Positions 14,954 to 23,426 of a DNA stretch of 32,626 bases are shown piece after piece; position 1 is the first letter of the stretch, and each line of letters starts with the position of its first letter. The stretch is from an uncultured Campylobacter sp. (GTDB lineage: Bacteria; Campylobacterota; Campylobacteria; Campylobacterales; Campylobacteraceae). The stretch spans positions 1 through 32,626 of the forward strand of contig NZ_CALIIU010000080.1 in the NCBI RefSeq assembly GCF_938017775.1, in the 5' to 3' direction. The notes under the pieces were generated by a model that was not told where the DNA came from, did no database searches, and worked only from the letters and a program-made list of their open reading frames with translations. Made by a program: the position numbers and the translations under genes.

Positions 14954-16195
14954 ATGGAAAAATACGAAGGCTACAATCTCAGGCTACGCGACGCTCTCGT
15001 CGGCGTGCAGTTTCTATTCGTCGCGTTCGGCGCGCTCGTGCTGGTGCCGATATTAACGGGGCTTGATACGTCCGTGGCGCTGTTTACGGCGGGCATCGGC
15101 ACGCTGCTGTTTCAGCTCATCACGCGCAAACACGTTCCGCCGATCTTTCTCGCGTCTAGCTTCGCGTTTATCGCGCCGCTAAGCTTTGGCGTGAAAGAGT
15201 GGGGCATCGCCGCGACGATGAGCGGAGTGATCGCGGCGGGGCTTTTTTACGTGGTTCTGAGCCTGCTTATTAGGCTAAAAGGCGAGGGGTTTTTGCATAA
15301 AATTTTACCACCCGTGGTCGTCGGCCCCGTCATCATGACGATAGGTCTCATCCTCTCGCCAGCAGCCGTAAATATGGTCATGGGCAAGGGCAAGGAGGCG
15401 CTCTATACGCAAGGCCAGTCGCTTACGATCGCGCTCATCTCGCTTTCGGCTGTCATCGTCGTGATGATGTTTGGCCGCGGTATGCTGCGCCTAGTGCCCA
15501 TACTTTGCGGCATCGCGGCTGGATACTGCGCGTCGCTGTTTGTCGGGATCGTGGATTTTACGCCGATTCTAAACGCGCCGTGGTTTGCGCTGCCAAATTT
15601 CACCGCGCCGGTTTTTAAGCTCGAAGCCGTGATCTACATGGTGCCTATCGCTATCGCGCCCGCGATCGAGCACATCGGCGATATGCTCGCGATCAGCAAC
15701 GTAACGAAGGAAAATTTCCTCAAAAATCCCGGACTTAAAAGCACTCTGCTAGGCGACGGACTCGCGACGTCGCTGGCAGGCTGCTTCGGCGGACCGCCGA
15801 ACACTACCTACTCGGAGGTCACGGGCGCGGTCAGCATCACGAAGGCCTACAATCCCGCCATCATGACCTTTGCCGCGCTTACAGCGATACTGCTAGCCTT
15901 CGTGGGTAAGCTCGGCGCCGCGCTCTCCACGATCCCCGCTCCCGTCATCGGCGGCATTATGTTGCTGCTTTTCGGTATCATCGCTAGCGTGGGCATGGAG
16001 ACGCTCATAAAAAACGGCGTGGACCTAGCTGAGCCGCGCAATATGATCATCGTCGCGCTCATCTTCGTCTGCGCGATCGGCGGCATGGTGCTGGACTTTG
16101 GCGCGATGAGCTTTAGCGGCGTGGGGCTTGGCGCGCTTATCGGTATTACGCTAAATTTGGTACTGCCAAAGACCAAGCATTTTGACGGGTACTGA
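14954..16195 (+). CDS. uraA: Uracil permease (NCS2/NAT family)
   Basis: UraA-type carriers import uracil by proton symport. From ATG 14954 the protein has 413 residues, near the family norm, with about 14 hydrophobic segments. The substrate-binding motif is AIEHIGDM (E239, H240) and the second family motif GGPPNTTYSE lies at 279-288. The frame is open back to 14843, but the ATG at 14954 has GAGGAG just before it and the family N-terminus (YNLRLRDALVGVQFLFVAFG) starts there. It stands alone between two long non-coding stretches. Uracil is the most likely substrate; xanthine is less likely given the UraA-like sequence. Confidence 0.92.
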   Translation: MEKYEGYNLRLRDALVGVQFLFVAFGALVLVPILTGLDTSVALFTAGIGTLLFQLITRKHVPPIFLASSFAFIAPLSFGVKEWGIAATMSGVIAAGLFYVVLSLLIRLKGEGFLHKILPPVVVGPVIMTIGLILSPAAVNMVMGKGKEALYTQGQSLTIALISLSAVIVVMMFGRGMLRLVPILCGIAAGYCASLFVGIVDFTPILNAPWFALPNFTAPVFKLEAVIYMVPIAIAPAIEHIGDMLAISNVTKENFLKNPGLKSTLLGDGLATSLAGCFGGPPNTTYSEVTGAVSITKAYNPAIMTFAALTAILLAFVGKLGAALSTIPAPVIGGIMLLLFGIIASVGMETLIKNGVDLAEPRNMIIVALIFVCAIGGMVLDFGAMSFSGVGLGALIGITLNLVLPKTKHFDGY

Positions 16196-16233
16196 GTTAA
16201 ATTTGCGCGGAGCTTGCGTAGTTTCGCGTAATT

Positions 16234-16275
16234 GCGGGTAAATTTGAGCTTTGGCTAGTCGTCAAATTTACTCGC
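16234..16275 (+). terminator. Long hairpin downstream of the uracil permease gene
   Basis: A 14-base arm (16234-16247, containing GTAAATTTGA) pairs with 16262-16275 (containing TCAAATTTAC), all positions paired with one G-U, around a 14-base loop. It lies 38 bases past the stop. No T-run follows. Both arms contain AAATTT, so it may also be an inverted pair of the local repeat motif. Confidence 0.5.
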
Positions 16276-16365
16276 AGCTTTCGCCGCTAAATTTACCGCA
16301 GCCTAAATTTTAAAATTTTCCTCGCAAACGCTCGCAAATTTCTAACGTTTTAAACTAGCAAGATA

Positions 16366-16371
16366 TATAAT
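16366..16371 (+). promoter_or_regulatory. -10 box immediately before the DKNYY-like gene
   Basis: A perfect TATAAT ends only six bases before ATG 16378. Transcription would start at or next to the A of the start codon. No ribosome site is present between them. Confidence 0.55.
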
Positions 16372-16377
16372 TGCCTT

Positions 16378-17826
16378 ATGAAAAAGGCAGATAATTTAAG
16401 TAAATTTGATAAAAAGGCGCTAAAGCTGCTCTTTGCGATACTTTTCGTGCCGCTCTTCGTCTCGCTCGTTTTTATCTATGAGCTGTCGGTGTATGACCGC
16501 TCGCGCGAGCTGCCCGCAGGCGCGCAAAAGATCGGCAGAAGCGATTATTACGACATCGGCGGCAAAATTTATCTACGCTCTTGGAACCTTGCTCCTTACG
16601 AGTTAGAGGGCGGTGCGGACGCGGCGAGCTTTCGCGCGCTTGATACCGGCAGATACTCCTATACAAACATCGGCATGGACGCTAGTAGCGTATTTTGCGG
16701 CGCTCGCAAGATGTCGGGGCTAGATCCCGCTCGCACGCAAAAGATCGGCTCTCGCTACTACAGCGACGGGCGCGTGAGCTACTTCTGCTCGGATGTCACG
16801 CAGCGCACGGGCGGCGCAATAAGCTACATTTACAAGGTATTTTTCCACGCCTTTGGGCTCTCTAAATGGCCGCAGGAGTACAACTATCCATACGCGAGGC
16901 TAGAAACTAGCGCGCCTATCTCGCCTCTGACCGAGAGCCCGTACGTCGCAACCGACGGCGAGCGAGTATTTTATGAGGGTAAAATTTTAGAGGGCGCGGA
17001 CGTAAAAAACCTAAAACAGATAAGGCGAAAAACCGTATACGAAGATGGCCCCGAGCTGCCCGCGCACTTTCGCCCGGCCGATCGGTGGCTGAGTGACGGA
17101 CGCAGCGTTTATAAGGACGGCGAGAGGCTAAATTTCACCCCTAGCGAGCAGATGTATCTCGTGGAGCCAAACGCCGGTATAGAGTTTCTTTATGATCCAA
17201 AGGCGGGCGCGGTGCTGATGAACGGCGAGAGATTTGAGCCTGCAAACGAGCCATATACGCCGCTAAATTTTCAGGGCAGGCATCAAGAATACATGCTGTT
17301 TGCGAGCAAAAACGGCATATTTTATCTAAGCAAAGATAAAATTTTAAATCGCCCGCGCGGCAGCGGTATCGAGGGCTGGCTCAAAGACGCGCTTTGGTAC
17401 GTGTACTATAAATTTGGCGCAGACGCCAGCCGTCTAAGCGCGCTAAAAAGGGCGGGAGATAATCCGTTTAAAGGCGCCGTGCGGCAGATCTCGGAAAAGC
17501 TTTTTAAGGACGACGCGGGATTTTATTATCTAAATTTCTACTCGCATAGCGTCTACGTCACGGGTCGCAGCGGCAGGCATCTGGATAAGCGGACAAATTT
17601 CATCGAGCTGCGAAAGATCACGCTTGAGGTACATGACGAGGAGGTGATGGCGCAGATAGCAGACGAGGCGGCGCGAAACCCCGAAATGTCGCAGCAGGTC
17701 TTTAGCGCGCAGGACGCGGAGTATGAAAACGGCGCGGCCTTTTACATGTATTGCCTCGGAGCGGTTTTGTTGCTTGGAGCTTGGATTTATAGCTACCTTA
17801 AAAAGCTCAGCTTGCGGCGCGGTTAA
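16378..17826 (+). CDS. DKNYY-repeat-like membrane-anchored protein
   Basis: This 482-residue protein has an N-terminal membrane helix (about 14-35, LLFAILFVPLFVSLVFIYEL), a long external part and a C-terminal helix (about 456-473, YMYCLGAVLLLGAWIYSYL) followed by a basic tail. The middle is built from repeated short strands of the form DG-x-x-VYx-G-x-x-L, such as ATDGERVFYEGKIL and LSDGRSVYKDGERL, typical of DKNYY-family proteins common in Campylobacter and oral bacteria. Function is unknown. The start is ATG 16378 right behind a -10 box, with no ribosome site, which suggests a leaderless mRNA. No partner genes are nearby. Confidence 0.75.
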   Translation: MKKADNLSKFDKKALKLLFAILFVPLFVSLVFIYELSVYDRSRELPAGAQKIGRSDYYDIGGKIYLRSWNLAPYELEGGADAASFRALDTGRYSYTNIGMDASSVFCGARKMSGLDPARTQKIGSRYYSDGRVSYFCSDVTQRTGGAISYIYKVFFHAFGLSKWPQEYNYPYARLETSAPISPLTESPYVATDGERVFYEGKILEGADVKNLKQIRRKTVYEDGPELPAHFRPADRWLSDGRSVYKDGERLNFTPSEQMYLVEPNAGIEFLYDPKAGAVLMNGERFEPANEPYTPLNFQGRHQEYMLFASKNGIFYLSKDKILNRPRGSGIEGWLKDALWYVYYKFGADASRLSALKRAGDNPFKGAVRQISEKLFKDDAGFYYLNFYSHSVYVTGRSGRHLDKRTNFIELRKITLEVHDEEVMAQIADEAARNPEMSQQVFSAQDAEYENGAAFYMYCLGAVLLLGAWIYSYLKKLSLRRG

Positions 17827-18622
17827 ATTTAGCGGCGCTACGGGAGATAAATTTAGAGCGAGACAAAAATACCGACGTCGTGTTACTCAACGTACCCTTG
17901 GCTACGGAAGATAAATTTAAGAGCGGGACGACACGGCGGAGCAGTAAATTTAGATAGTATTGCGGTTATCGGCGCGGCAATGCGGCAAATTTATGGGCGC
18001 TGCGATTGCGAGTACGACAAGTGTAAGTAAAGAGAGACGGCTCTACCATTATTTTTAAAGCGTTCCATTATGGGCAAGGCATCATGGCGGTGGGATGTGA
18101 TAAACGGGCCATAAAAGCTACAGGTATTGCATTGTATGTCGGCGCGCAATAATGAGGCGGCGGGAGATAACGGGACTCGGTATAAAGTGGCAAATAAGAT
18201 GTACAAAGCAAGCTTTGTGGCTTTTGCTTTTTGAGACCTATTTAATTTCGCCGTGCGAGGGTTATTTGAGGCATGGTGAGCTCCACTAAATTTAAAGGCG
18301 AAACGGGAAAGACATCGTTTTTGCTTACGACGATGGGCGCGTGCTGAAGTACCGCTTTGGCGGCACACTTTGCTTTAAATTTCATAGCGTCTGTTGGCTT
18401 AGGCTCGCGCCGTATATAATTTTAGTGGCAAAATGAGCGTAAAATTCCATGCTGTATTTGCACGGAAGCACGCAAACTAAGGTATTGTGTTAGACCTAGC
18501 GAGCATCGATGTCGTACCGCTTCGGCAAAATTTCATTTTCAGTATTTTTTGTATCTCATTTGTGCTTATATGCTCGAGTGTTGCTTCGGCAAAATTTTAT
18601 TTGCTAAACGCGCACTGCCTAC
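17827..18622. other. Gap with degenerate repeats and possible gene remnants
   Basis: No intact gene is supported in about 800 bases. Near its left end an imperfect direct repeat occurs: GCTACGGGAGATAAATTTAG (from about 17836) and GCTACGGAAGATAAATTTAA (from about 17899). A 46-codon open fragment at 18296-18436 reads DIVFAYDDGRVLKYRFGGTL, reminiscent of the DKNYY-type strands of the upstream gene. A TATAAT box lies near 18414. The region may be decayed coding DNA. Confidence 0.4.
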
Positions 18623-19192
18623 TTATCGCCACATTTGTTCGCACTGGGCAATTATTGCTTCGTCTATATCTCCTAAGGCGCGCAGCATTTGAATAGTAAA
18701 ATCAATAAATGCGTTTCCGTTTGCGGTGATCATTTTACCGTCTACTACGGCTTCGCGACTTGTTTGTATAAAGGCATGCTTATTTTTGTATTTTGGCAAA
18801 TTAACGATGTCTGCTAGACTATTTGCGGTGTGATGGCAGTCATTTAGCGCTCCTGCCGCCGCTAAGAAATACGCCCCGTCGCAAATACCGCCTACCACCT
18901 TGCCTTGTTGTTTAAATTCCTCTATTAAATTAGCAATTTTTGAGGCGTTTTCGCTAGGCAGTTCGCGCCATGAATTTCTAGCGCCGATTAACACGATTGC
19001 CGCGGCATCTGGCGAAATTTCATCTATTGTTAAATCAGGTTTTGCGCGTAAAGCTCCGAACGATACTTTCTCGTTTTTATCGGTTGAGGCATAAAGGATG
19101 CTATAGTCCGTGAAATGTCGTAGTGCGGGAGCCAGTAGCGAAGCCTCCCAGTCGGCAAAGCCGTCTAAAATAACGATTACTAAAGTTTTCAT
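18623..19192 (-). CDS. DJ-1/PfpI family protein
   Basis: This 189-residue cytoplasmic protein has the DJ-1/PfpI (class I glutamine amidotransferase-like) fold. It starts MKTLVIVILDGFADWE with the conserved acidic residue E16, and the nucleophile elbow GGICDGAYFLA places the reactive Cys at 104; a His pair (DCHHTANS) follows near 120. Relatives include stress proteins, glyoxalases and amidase-like enzymes, and the exact activity cannot be told from sequence. AAGGAG lies 7 bases before the ATG. It is a single gene, transcribed in the same direction as rpoD upstream of it. Confidence 0.88.
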   Translation of the reverse strand: MKTLVIVILDGFADWEASLLAPALRHFTDYSILYASTDKNEKVSFGALRAKPDLTIDEISPDAAAIVLIGARNSWRELPSENASKIANLIEEFKQQGKVVGGICDGAYFLAAAGALNDCHHTANSLADIVNLPKYKNKHAFIQTSREAVVDGKMITANGNAFIDFTIQMLRALGDIDEAIIAQCEQMWR

Positions 19193-19324
19193 AAAGTCTC
19201 CTTGAATAACCTACACTACTCAGTTTAGAGCAGAATTCTATGATTTTACAAGTACGCGCGATAACATCGCTTTAAAAAGCCCGCTACCTCGGCGTGTGCT
19301 AGATCGCTATATCGGCGTTTTACT

Positions 19325-21205
19325 CTAGCTCTCGATATAGGTTTTGAGTTTGCGGCCGATTTTTGGGTGTTTTAGTTTTTTGATCGCCGAGCTTTCTATC
19401 TGGCGGACGCGCTCGCGAGTGATGTTGAGCTCTTTGCCGATCTCTTCGAGCGTGCGGTCGCTCTCGTCGTCAAGCAGTCCGAATCGCATGCGGATCACCG
19501 TTCGCTCGCGGTCGTTGAGCTGTTCCAAGATATCATCGATCTGCTCTTTAAGGTCGGATTTTAAAATTTGCTCGATCGGCGAAACCGAGCTTTTGTCCTC
19601 GACGAAATCGCCGAATTTGCCGTCGTCCTCGTTTCCGATCGGCGCTTCTAAGCTGATCGGCTCCTTTGTGATTTTGATGACTTGCTTTACTTTATCGACG
19701 CTAAGACCTACCTCTTGCGCGATGACGTTGATATCGGGCTCCTTGCCGCCTTCCTGCATATATTTGCGCGTGATTTTATTAATTCGATTTATCGTCTCGA
19801 TCATATGGATCGGGATGCGGATCGTGCGCGCTTGATCGGCGATGGCGCGCGATATCGCCTGGCGGATCCACCACGTCGCGTAGGTCGAAAATTTATAGCC
19901 GCGCTTGTATTCAAATTTATCCACAGCCTTCATGAGCCCGATGTTGCCCTCCTGGATGAGGTCTAAAAACGGCAACCCGCGGTTCGTGTAGCGCTTAGCA
20001 ATGGAGACGACCAGGCGCAGGTTGGACTTTGCCATGCGCGCCTTTGCATTGTCGCTAATGCGCTTGCCGCGCTTGATCTGCTCTAAAATTTCTTTCAGCC
20101 GCTCGGGCTCGAGATTAAAGCTTTTTTTGCTCGCCTCTTTGGTCAAAAAAAGCTTTTTAATATCGACATAGGTCGAGACCATCGTAGCTTCCGGCACGCG
20201 CGCGATGATGTCGTCTTTGCTAAGCCTCGTGATCTCTTTTAGGATTTTTTTATGATTTTCGCGCAGTTCGGCGCTAAACATCGGTAGCTTGTATTCCAGA
20301 CGCTTGAGCTCCTTTTCGAAGCCTTCGTCGCTTTTTAGCGCGGTCTCCATCGATTTTACGATCTCGGTGATGAGCTTGCTCGTAGGGCCTAGATCCATGA
20401 GCTTTTCTTTTAAAATTTTCTTTTTAAACGCCAAGTTTAGCTTCGATAAAATTCCCTTGCTCTGCTTAATCGCCTCGGCGTTTTTCTCGGCAAATTTCAT
20501 CCAGTCTTTTTTTGCTTTTTCAAGAGCCTTGAAGCTTTCGATGACCTTTAAAGCGCGCTTATCGTTCTTTTTGGATCGCCTTTGCTTCGCCTCGTCCGCG
20601 CTTTCCTCATCCTCCTCGTCGTCGTAATCCTCCTCCGATAGTTCCTCTTCGTCCTCCTCTTCACCCTCTTCGTCGCTGTCGTCAAAGCTCTTGAAAAGCT
20701 CCTTTACGCGGCGCTCGCGGTTGATAAGCGGCTCTTTATAGTCTAAAATGAAGTCTATTAAGTATGGCACCGAGCAAAACGCGTCGATGATGATATCCTC
20801 GCCGAGCTCGATTTTTTTGCTGATCTCGATCTCCTCTTCTTTGGTCAATAGCGGGATCTGCCCCATTTCGCGCAGATACATCCGCACCGGGCTGTCCGAA
20901 CGGCTCCACTCCAAAAGCTCGACGTCGCTGGATAGATCAAACTCCTCGTCCCAGCCCTCGTCCAGTAGCTTTTTTTGCGTGGCTTCTTTGAGTTTCGCGT
21001 CCTCTAAATTTTTGATTTTGGAGATTTCTGCGGCGGAGATCAGCTCGACGTCAAATTTTTTCGTAAGCGCTTCGACTTTCTTAACGGCCGTCGCGGTGGG
21101 GGCTTTGTCGAAAAATTTTATCAGTCTTTCGTAGGTGATGTAGCTTTTTTGATTGTCGTCGAAAAATTGCTCGATGGGGCTTAAGGCGTCTTTTGGGCTC
21201 GCCAT
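19325..21205 (-). CDS. rpoD: RNA polymerase primary sigma factor (sigma-70)
   Basis: This 626-residue protein directs RNA polymerase to housekeeping promoters. It has an N-terminal region 1.1 (about 1-95), region 1.2 starting DSPVRMYLREMGQIPLLT (104-121), an acidic non-conserved insert (about 176-205, mostly Asp/Glu), then region 2 with RLVVSIAKRYTNRGLPFLDL and KFSTYATWWIRQAISRA, region 3, and region 4 with the helix-turn-helix EEIGKELNITRERVRQIESS. AAGGAG precedes the ATG at 21205, and a TATAAT box lies 44 bases upstream. Confidence 0.98.
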   Translation of the reverse strand: MASPKDALSPIEQFFDDNQKSYITYERLIKFFDKAPTATAVKKVEALTKKFDVELISAAEISKIKNLEDAKLKEATQKKLLDEGWDEEFDLSSDVELLEWSRSDSPVRMYLREMGQIPLLTKEEEIEISKKIELGEDIIIDAFCSVPYLIDFILDYKEPLINRERRVKELFKSFDDSDEEGEEEDEEELSEEDYDDEEDEESADEAKQRRSKKNDKRALKVIESFKALEKAKKDWMKFAEKNAEAIKQSKGILSKLNLAFKKKILKEKLMDLGPTSKLITEIVKSMETALKSDEGFEKELKRLEYKLPMFSAELRENHKKILKEITRLSKDDIIARVPEATMVSTYVDIKKLFLTKEASKKSFNLEPERLKEILEQIKRGKRISDNAKARMAKSNLRLVVSIAKRYTNRGLPFLDLIQEGNIGLMKAVDKFEYKRGYKFSTYATWWIRQAISRAIADQARTIRIPIHMIETINRINKITRKYMQEGGKEPDINVIAQEVGLSVDKVKQVIKITKEPISLEAPIGNEDDGKFGDFVEDKSSVSPIEQILKSDLKEQIDDILEQLNDRERTVIRMRFGLLDDESDRTLEEIGKELNITRERVRQIESSAIKKLKHPKIGRKLKTYIES

Positions 21206-21611
21206 AAAATCTCCTTGTGTCGTTATGTATTTGGTTTTGGAAAATCGGATTATACCGAAACGCTCTTTATTTTTGCTTATATACGGCGTAAACTATCTAA
21301 ATTTAATAATTTTCCAAATCCTAGAAATTAGGCTAAATTTTAAAATTTAGGTTATATTTTTAGCTAAATTTAAGGCTGCTCGCTAAAATTCTGCGTTCGC
21401 AAGACGTAAAACCGACGTGCCGAAACCCGCTTCCTTTGCGCTGCTGCTTTAAAATTTAACGCCTCCCCACTTCCTATCTCTGAGCTTTTGCGTTTAAATT
21501 TAGCCCTAAATTTCAAACGAGGAATTCCGCCCTCATATCGGAGCGATTGAGCGGATTTTAATAAATTTGTCGGTAAAATCGCGCATCTATTTTAAAATTG
21601 AAGGCGGAAAT
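21206..21611. other. Divergent rpoD / leuD control region
   Basis: These 406 bases hold no gene. The rpoD -10 box TATAAT is on the minus strand at 21254-21249. A candidate leuD -10 box TAAAAT is at 21574-21579, 32 bases before the leuD ATG. The middle is AT-rich with several AAATTT tracts. No leucine-rich leader peptide was seen. Confidence 0.5.
21249..21254 (-). promoter_or_regulatory. -10 box of rpoD
   Basis: On the minus strand the sequence reads TATAAT, 44 bases before the rpoD ATG, with an AT-rich leader and AAGGAG ahead of the start. Confidence 0.55.
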
Positions 21612-22094
21612 ATGGCAAAAGTATGGAAATTCGGCGATGATATCGACACCGACATTATTATCGCGGCGCGCTACCTAAATACCTCCGATGCGGCGGTGCT
21701 TGCGACGCACATTATGGAGGATGCTGACAAGGATTTTTCGTCCAAAATCGCTCGCGGCGACATCATCGTAGCGGGAAAAAATTTCGGCTGCGGCAGCTCG
21801 CGCGAGCACGCTCCGATGGCGCTTAAGGCCGCCGGAATTTCATGCGTGATCGCAAAGAATTTCGCTAGGATTTTTTATCGAAACAGCTTCAACACGGGCT
21901 TTTTGATCCTCGAATGCGACGAGACGGATAAGATCGCGCAGGGCGACGAGCTTAGCATTGATCTAAAGGGCGGCGTAATTAAAAATTTAACTCAAAAAAC
22001 TGAGTATAAATTCGGCGCAATCCCCGAGTTTATGCAAAAGCTCCTCGACGCCGGCGGAGCGATAAATTATGCAAAAACAAAGATAAACTTGTAA
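21612..22094 (+). CDS. leuD: 3-isopropylmalate dehydratase small subunit
   Basis: LeuD pairs with LeuC to isomerise 2-isopropylmalate to 3-isopropylmalate in leucine synthesis. From ATG 21612 it has 160 residues, the usual length of the short archaeal/epsilonproteobacterial type. It starts KVWKFGDDIDTDIIIAARYL, the swivel-domain signature, and contains GKNFGCGSSREHAP, the substrate-specificity loop. An open frame reaches back to 21567, but the conserved N-terminus starts at 21612 with AAGGCGGA before it. leuB follows nine bases after the stop. LeuA and LeuC are not in this window. Confidence 0.93.
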   Translation: MAKVWKFGDDIDTDIIIAARYLNTSDAAVLATHIMEDADKDFSSKIARGDIIVAGKNFGCGSSREHAPMALKAAGISCVIAKNFARIFYRNSFNTGFLILECDETDKIAQGDELSIDLKGGVIKNLTQKTEYKFGAIPEFMQKLLDAGGAINYAKTKINL

Positions 22095-22103
22095 GGAATT
22101 TGG

Positions 22104-23174
22104 ATGAAAAAGTACGACGTATGCGTGATAAAAGGCGACGGAATCGGCCCCGAGATCATTGAAGAGGCGATCAAAGTGCTTGATGCCGTAAGCCACAAAT
22201 TTAATTTCGAGCTAAATTTTGACTACCGCTTGATGGGCGGCGCGGCGATCGACATTATGGGCGTTCCGCTTCCGGATGAAACGCTAAATACCGCTAAATC
22301 AAGCGACGCGGTGCTTTTCGGTGCGATCGGCGGCGCTAAATGGGACGGTCTGCCGCGCGAACTGCGCCCCGAAAGCGGACTGCTAAAAATTCGCAAAGAG
22401 CTTGGAGCATTTGCAAATCTGCGCCCTGCGATGATTTTTGATGAGCTGATAAATGCTTCGACGCTAAAGCCGGAGATCATCAAAGGCGTCGATATAATGG
22501 TGGTGCGCGAGCTTACGGGCGGGATTTATTTCGGGCAGCCGCGCGCAAAAAACGAAAAGGACGCGCTAAATACGATGTGCTACAACGTCGCTGAGATCGA
22601 GCGTGTAGCTAAGGTCGCGTTTGAGGCCGCGCTTTTGCGAAACAAAAAGATAACGCTCGTGGATAAGGCCAACGTGCTTGAAACAAGCCAGCTGTGGCGC
22701 GAGGTCGTAAGCGAGCTAGCAGGAAATTACGAGGGGATAAATTTGGAGTTTATGTACGTCGATAACGCCGCGATGCAGCTCGTGCGGGCGCCTGCGCAGT
22801 TCGACGTGATTTTGACGGAGAATTTGTTCGGCGATATTTTAAGCGACGAGGCGAGCATGATCTGCGGCTCGATCGGATTGCTTCCGAGTGCGAGCATCGG
22901 CGGCAAGGTAGGAATTTACGAGCCGATCCACGGCAGCGCGCCGGATATTGCGGGGCAGGGGATTGCAAACCCGATCGCTACGATCTTAAGCGCTGCGATG
23001 ATGTTAAAATACGCATTCGGCGAAAATGAGGCCGCAGCCGCGATCGAAAGCGCCGTACGCGCCGTGCTTCGCGACGGATACCGCACCAAGGATGTCGCGC
23101 AGTACGACGCCAAAGAAATTTGCTCGACCGCAGAGATCGGCTCGATCATCGCAGATTACGCGGCTAAGGCTTAG
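22104..23174 (+). CDS. leuB: 3-isopropylmalate dehydrogenase
   Basis: LeuB oxidises and decarboxylates 3-isopropylmalate with NAD+ to 2-oxoisocaproate, the precursor of leucine. The 356-residue protein shows VIKGDGIGPEI at the start, the substrate motif VVRELTGGIYFGQPR, and the Mg-binding segment DILSDEASMICGSIGLLPSAS. NAD specificity is suggested by YEPIHGSAPDIAGQGIANP. A ribosome site (TAAGGAA) lies between leuD and leuB. The next gene starts nine bases after its stop. Confidence 0.97.
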   Translation: MKKYDVCVIKGDGIGPEIIEEAIKVLDAVSHKFNFELNFDYRLMGGAAIDIMGVPLPDETLNTAKSSDAVLFGAIGGAKWDGLPRELRPESGLLKIRKELGAFANLRPAMIFDELINASTLKPEIIKGVDIMVVRELTGGIYFGQPRAKNEKDALNTMCYNVAEIERVAKVAFEAALLRNKKITLVDKANVLETSQLWREVVSELAGNYEGINLEFMYVDNAAMQLVRAPAQFDVILTENLFGDILSDEASMICGSIGLLPSASIGGKVGIYEPIHGSAPDIAGQGIANPIATILSAAMMLKYAFGENEAAAAIESAVRAVLRDGYRTKDVAQYDAKEICSTAEIGSIIADYAAKA

Positions 23175-23183
23175 GAGCTAGCT

Positions 23184-23426
23184 TTGAATGGCGCACTAGC
23201 ATACGCTATGGAGCTTGAGAAAAAAGGCGATATTTACGGCGCAATGCGGATTTGCCGCGGTATTTTACGTGATAATCCGCAAGATGGCGATGCGGCTGTG
23301 CTTTTTGCACGGCTAAATTTAAATCATCGAGTAAGCTCGGGCGTTAATATGGCGATGCTGGAGCGCTTTTTAAGCGTTGATGCGCGCAAACAAGCAGAAT
23401 TTAAGAGGTGGCTAATTGATGTATGA
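23184..23426 (+). CDS. Small helical (TPR-like) hypothetical protein
   Basis: The product is 80 residues and mostly helical. YAMELEKKGDIYGAMRICRGILRDNPQDGDAAVLFARLNL resembles one and a half tetratricopeptide repeats, though this motif is shown here only to indicate the pattern of Gly, Ala and Pro positions. The start is TTG 23184 with AGGAG (23173-23177) six bases upstream, overlapping the leuB stop; the next in-frame ATG (23205) has no ribosome site. Its end overlaps the ciaD-like gene by eight bases. I infer a protein-interaction role, perhaps with the product of the next gene. Confidence 0.7.
   Translation: MNGALAYAMELEKKGDIYGAMRICRGILRDNPQDGDAAVLFARLNLNHRVSSGVNMAMLERFLSVDARKQAEFKRWLIDV

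Noticed and set aside
17991..18368. 125-codon minus-strand frame between the DKNYY-like and DJ-1 genes
   Set aside because: Basic, low-quality sequence without ribosome site; it runs opposite the DKNYY-like fragment at 18296-18436.
18487..18696. 69-codon GTG frame with a hydrophobic stretch
   Set aside because: It overlaps the 3' end of the DJ-1/PfpI gene on the other strand and has no ribosome site.
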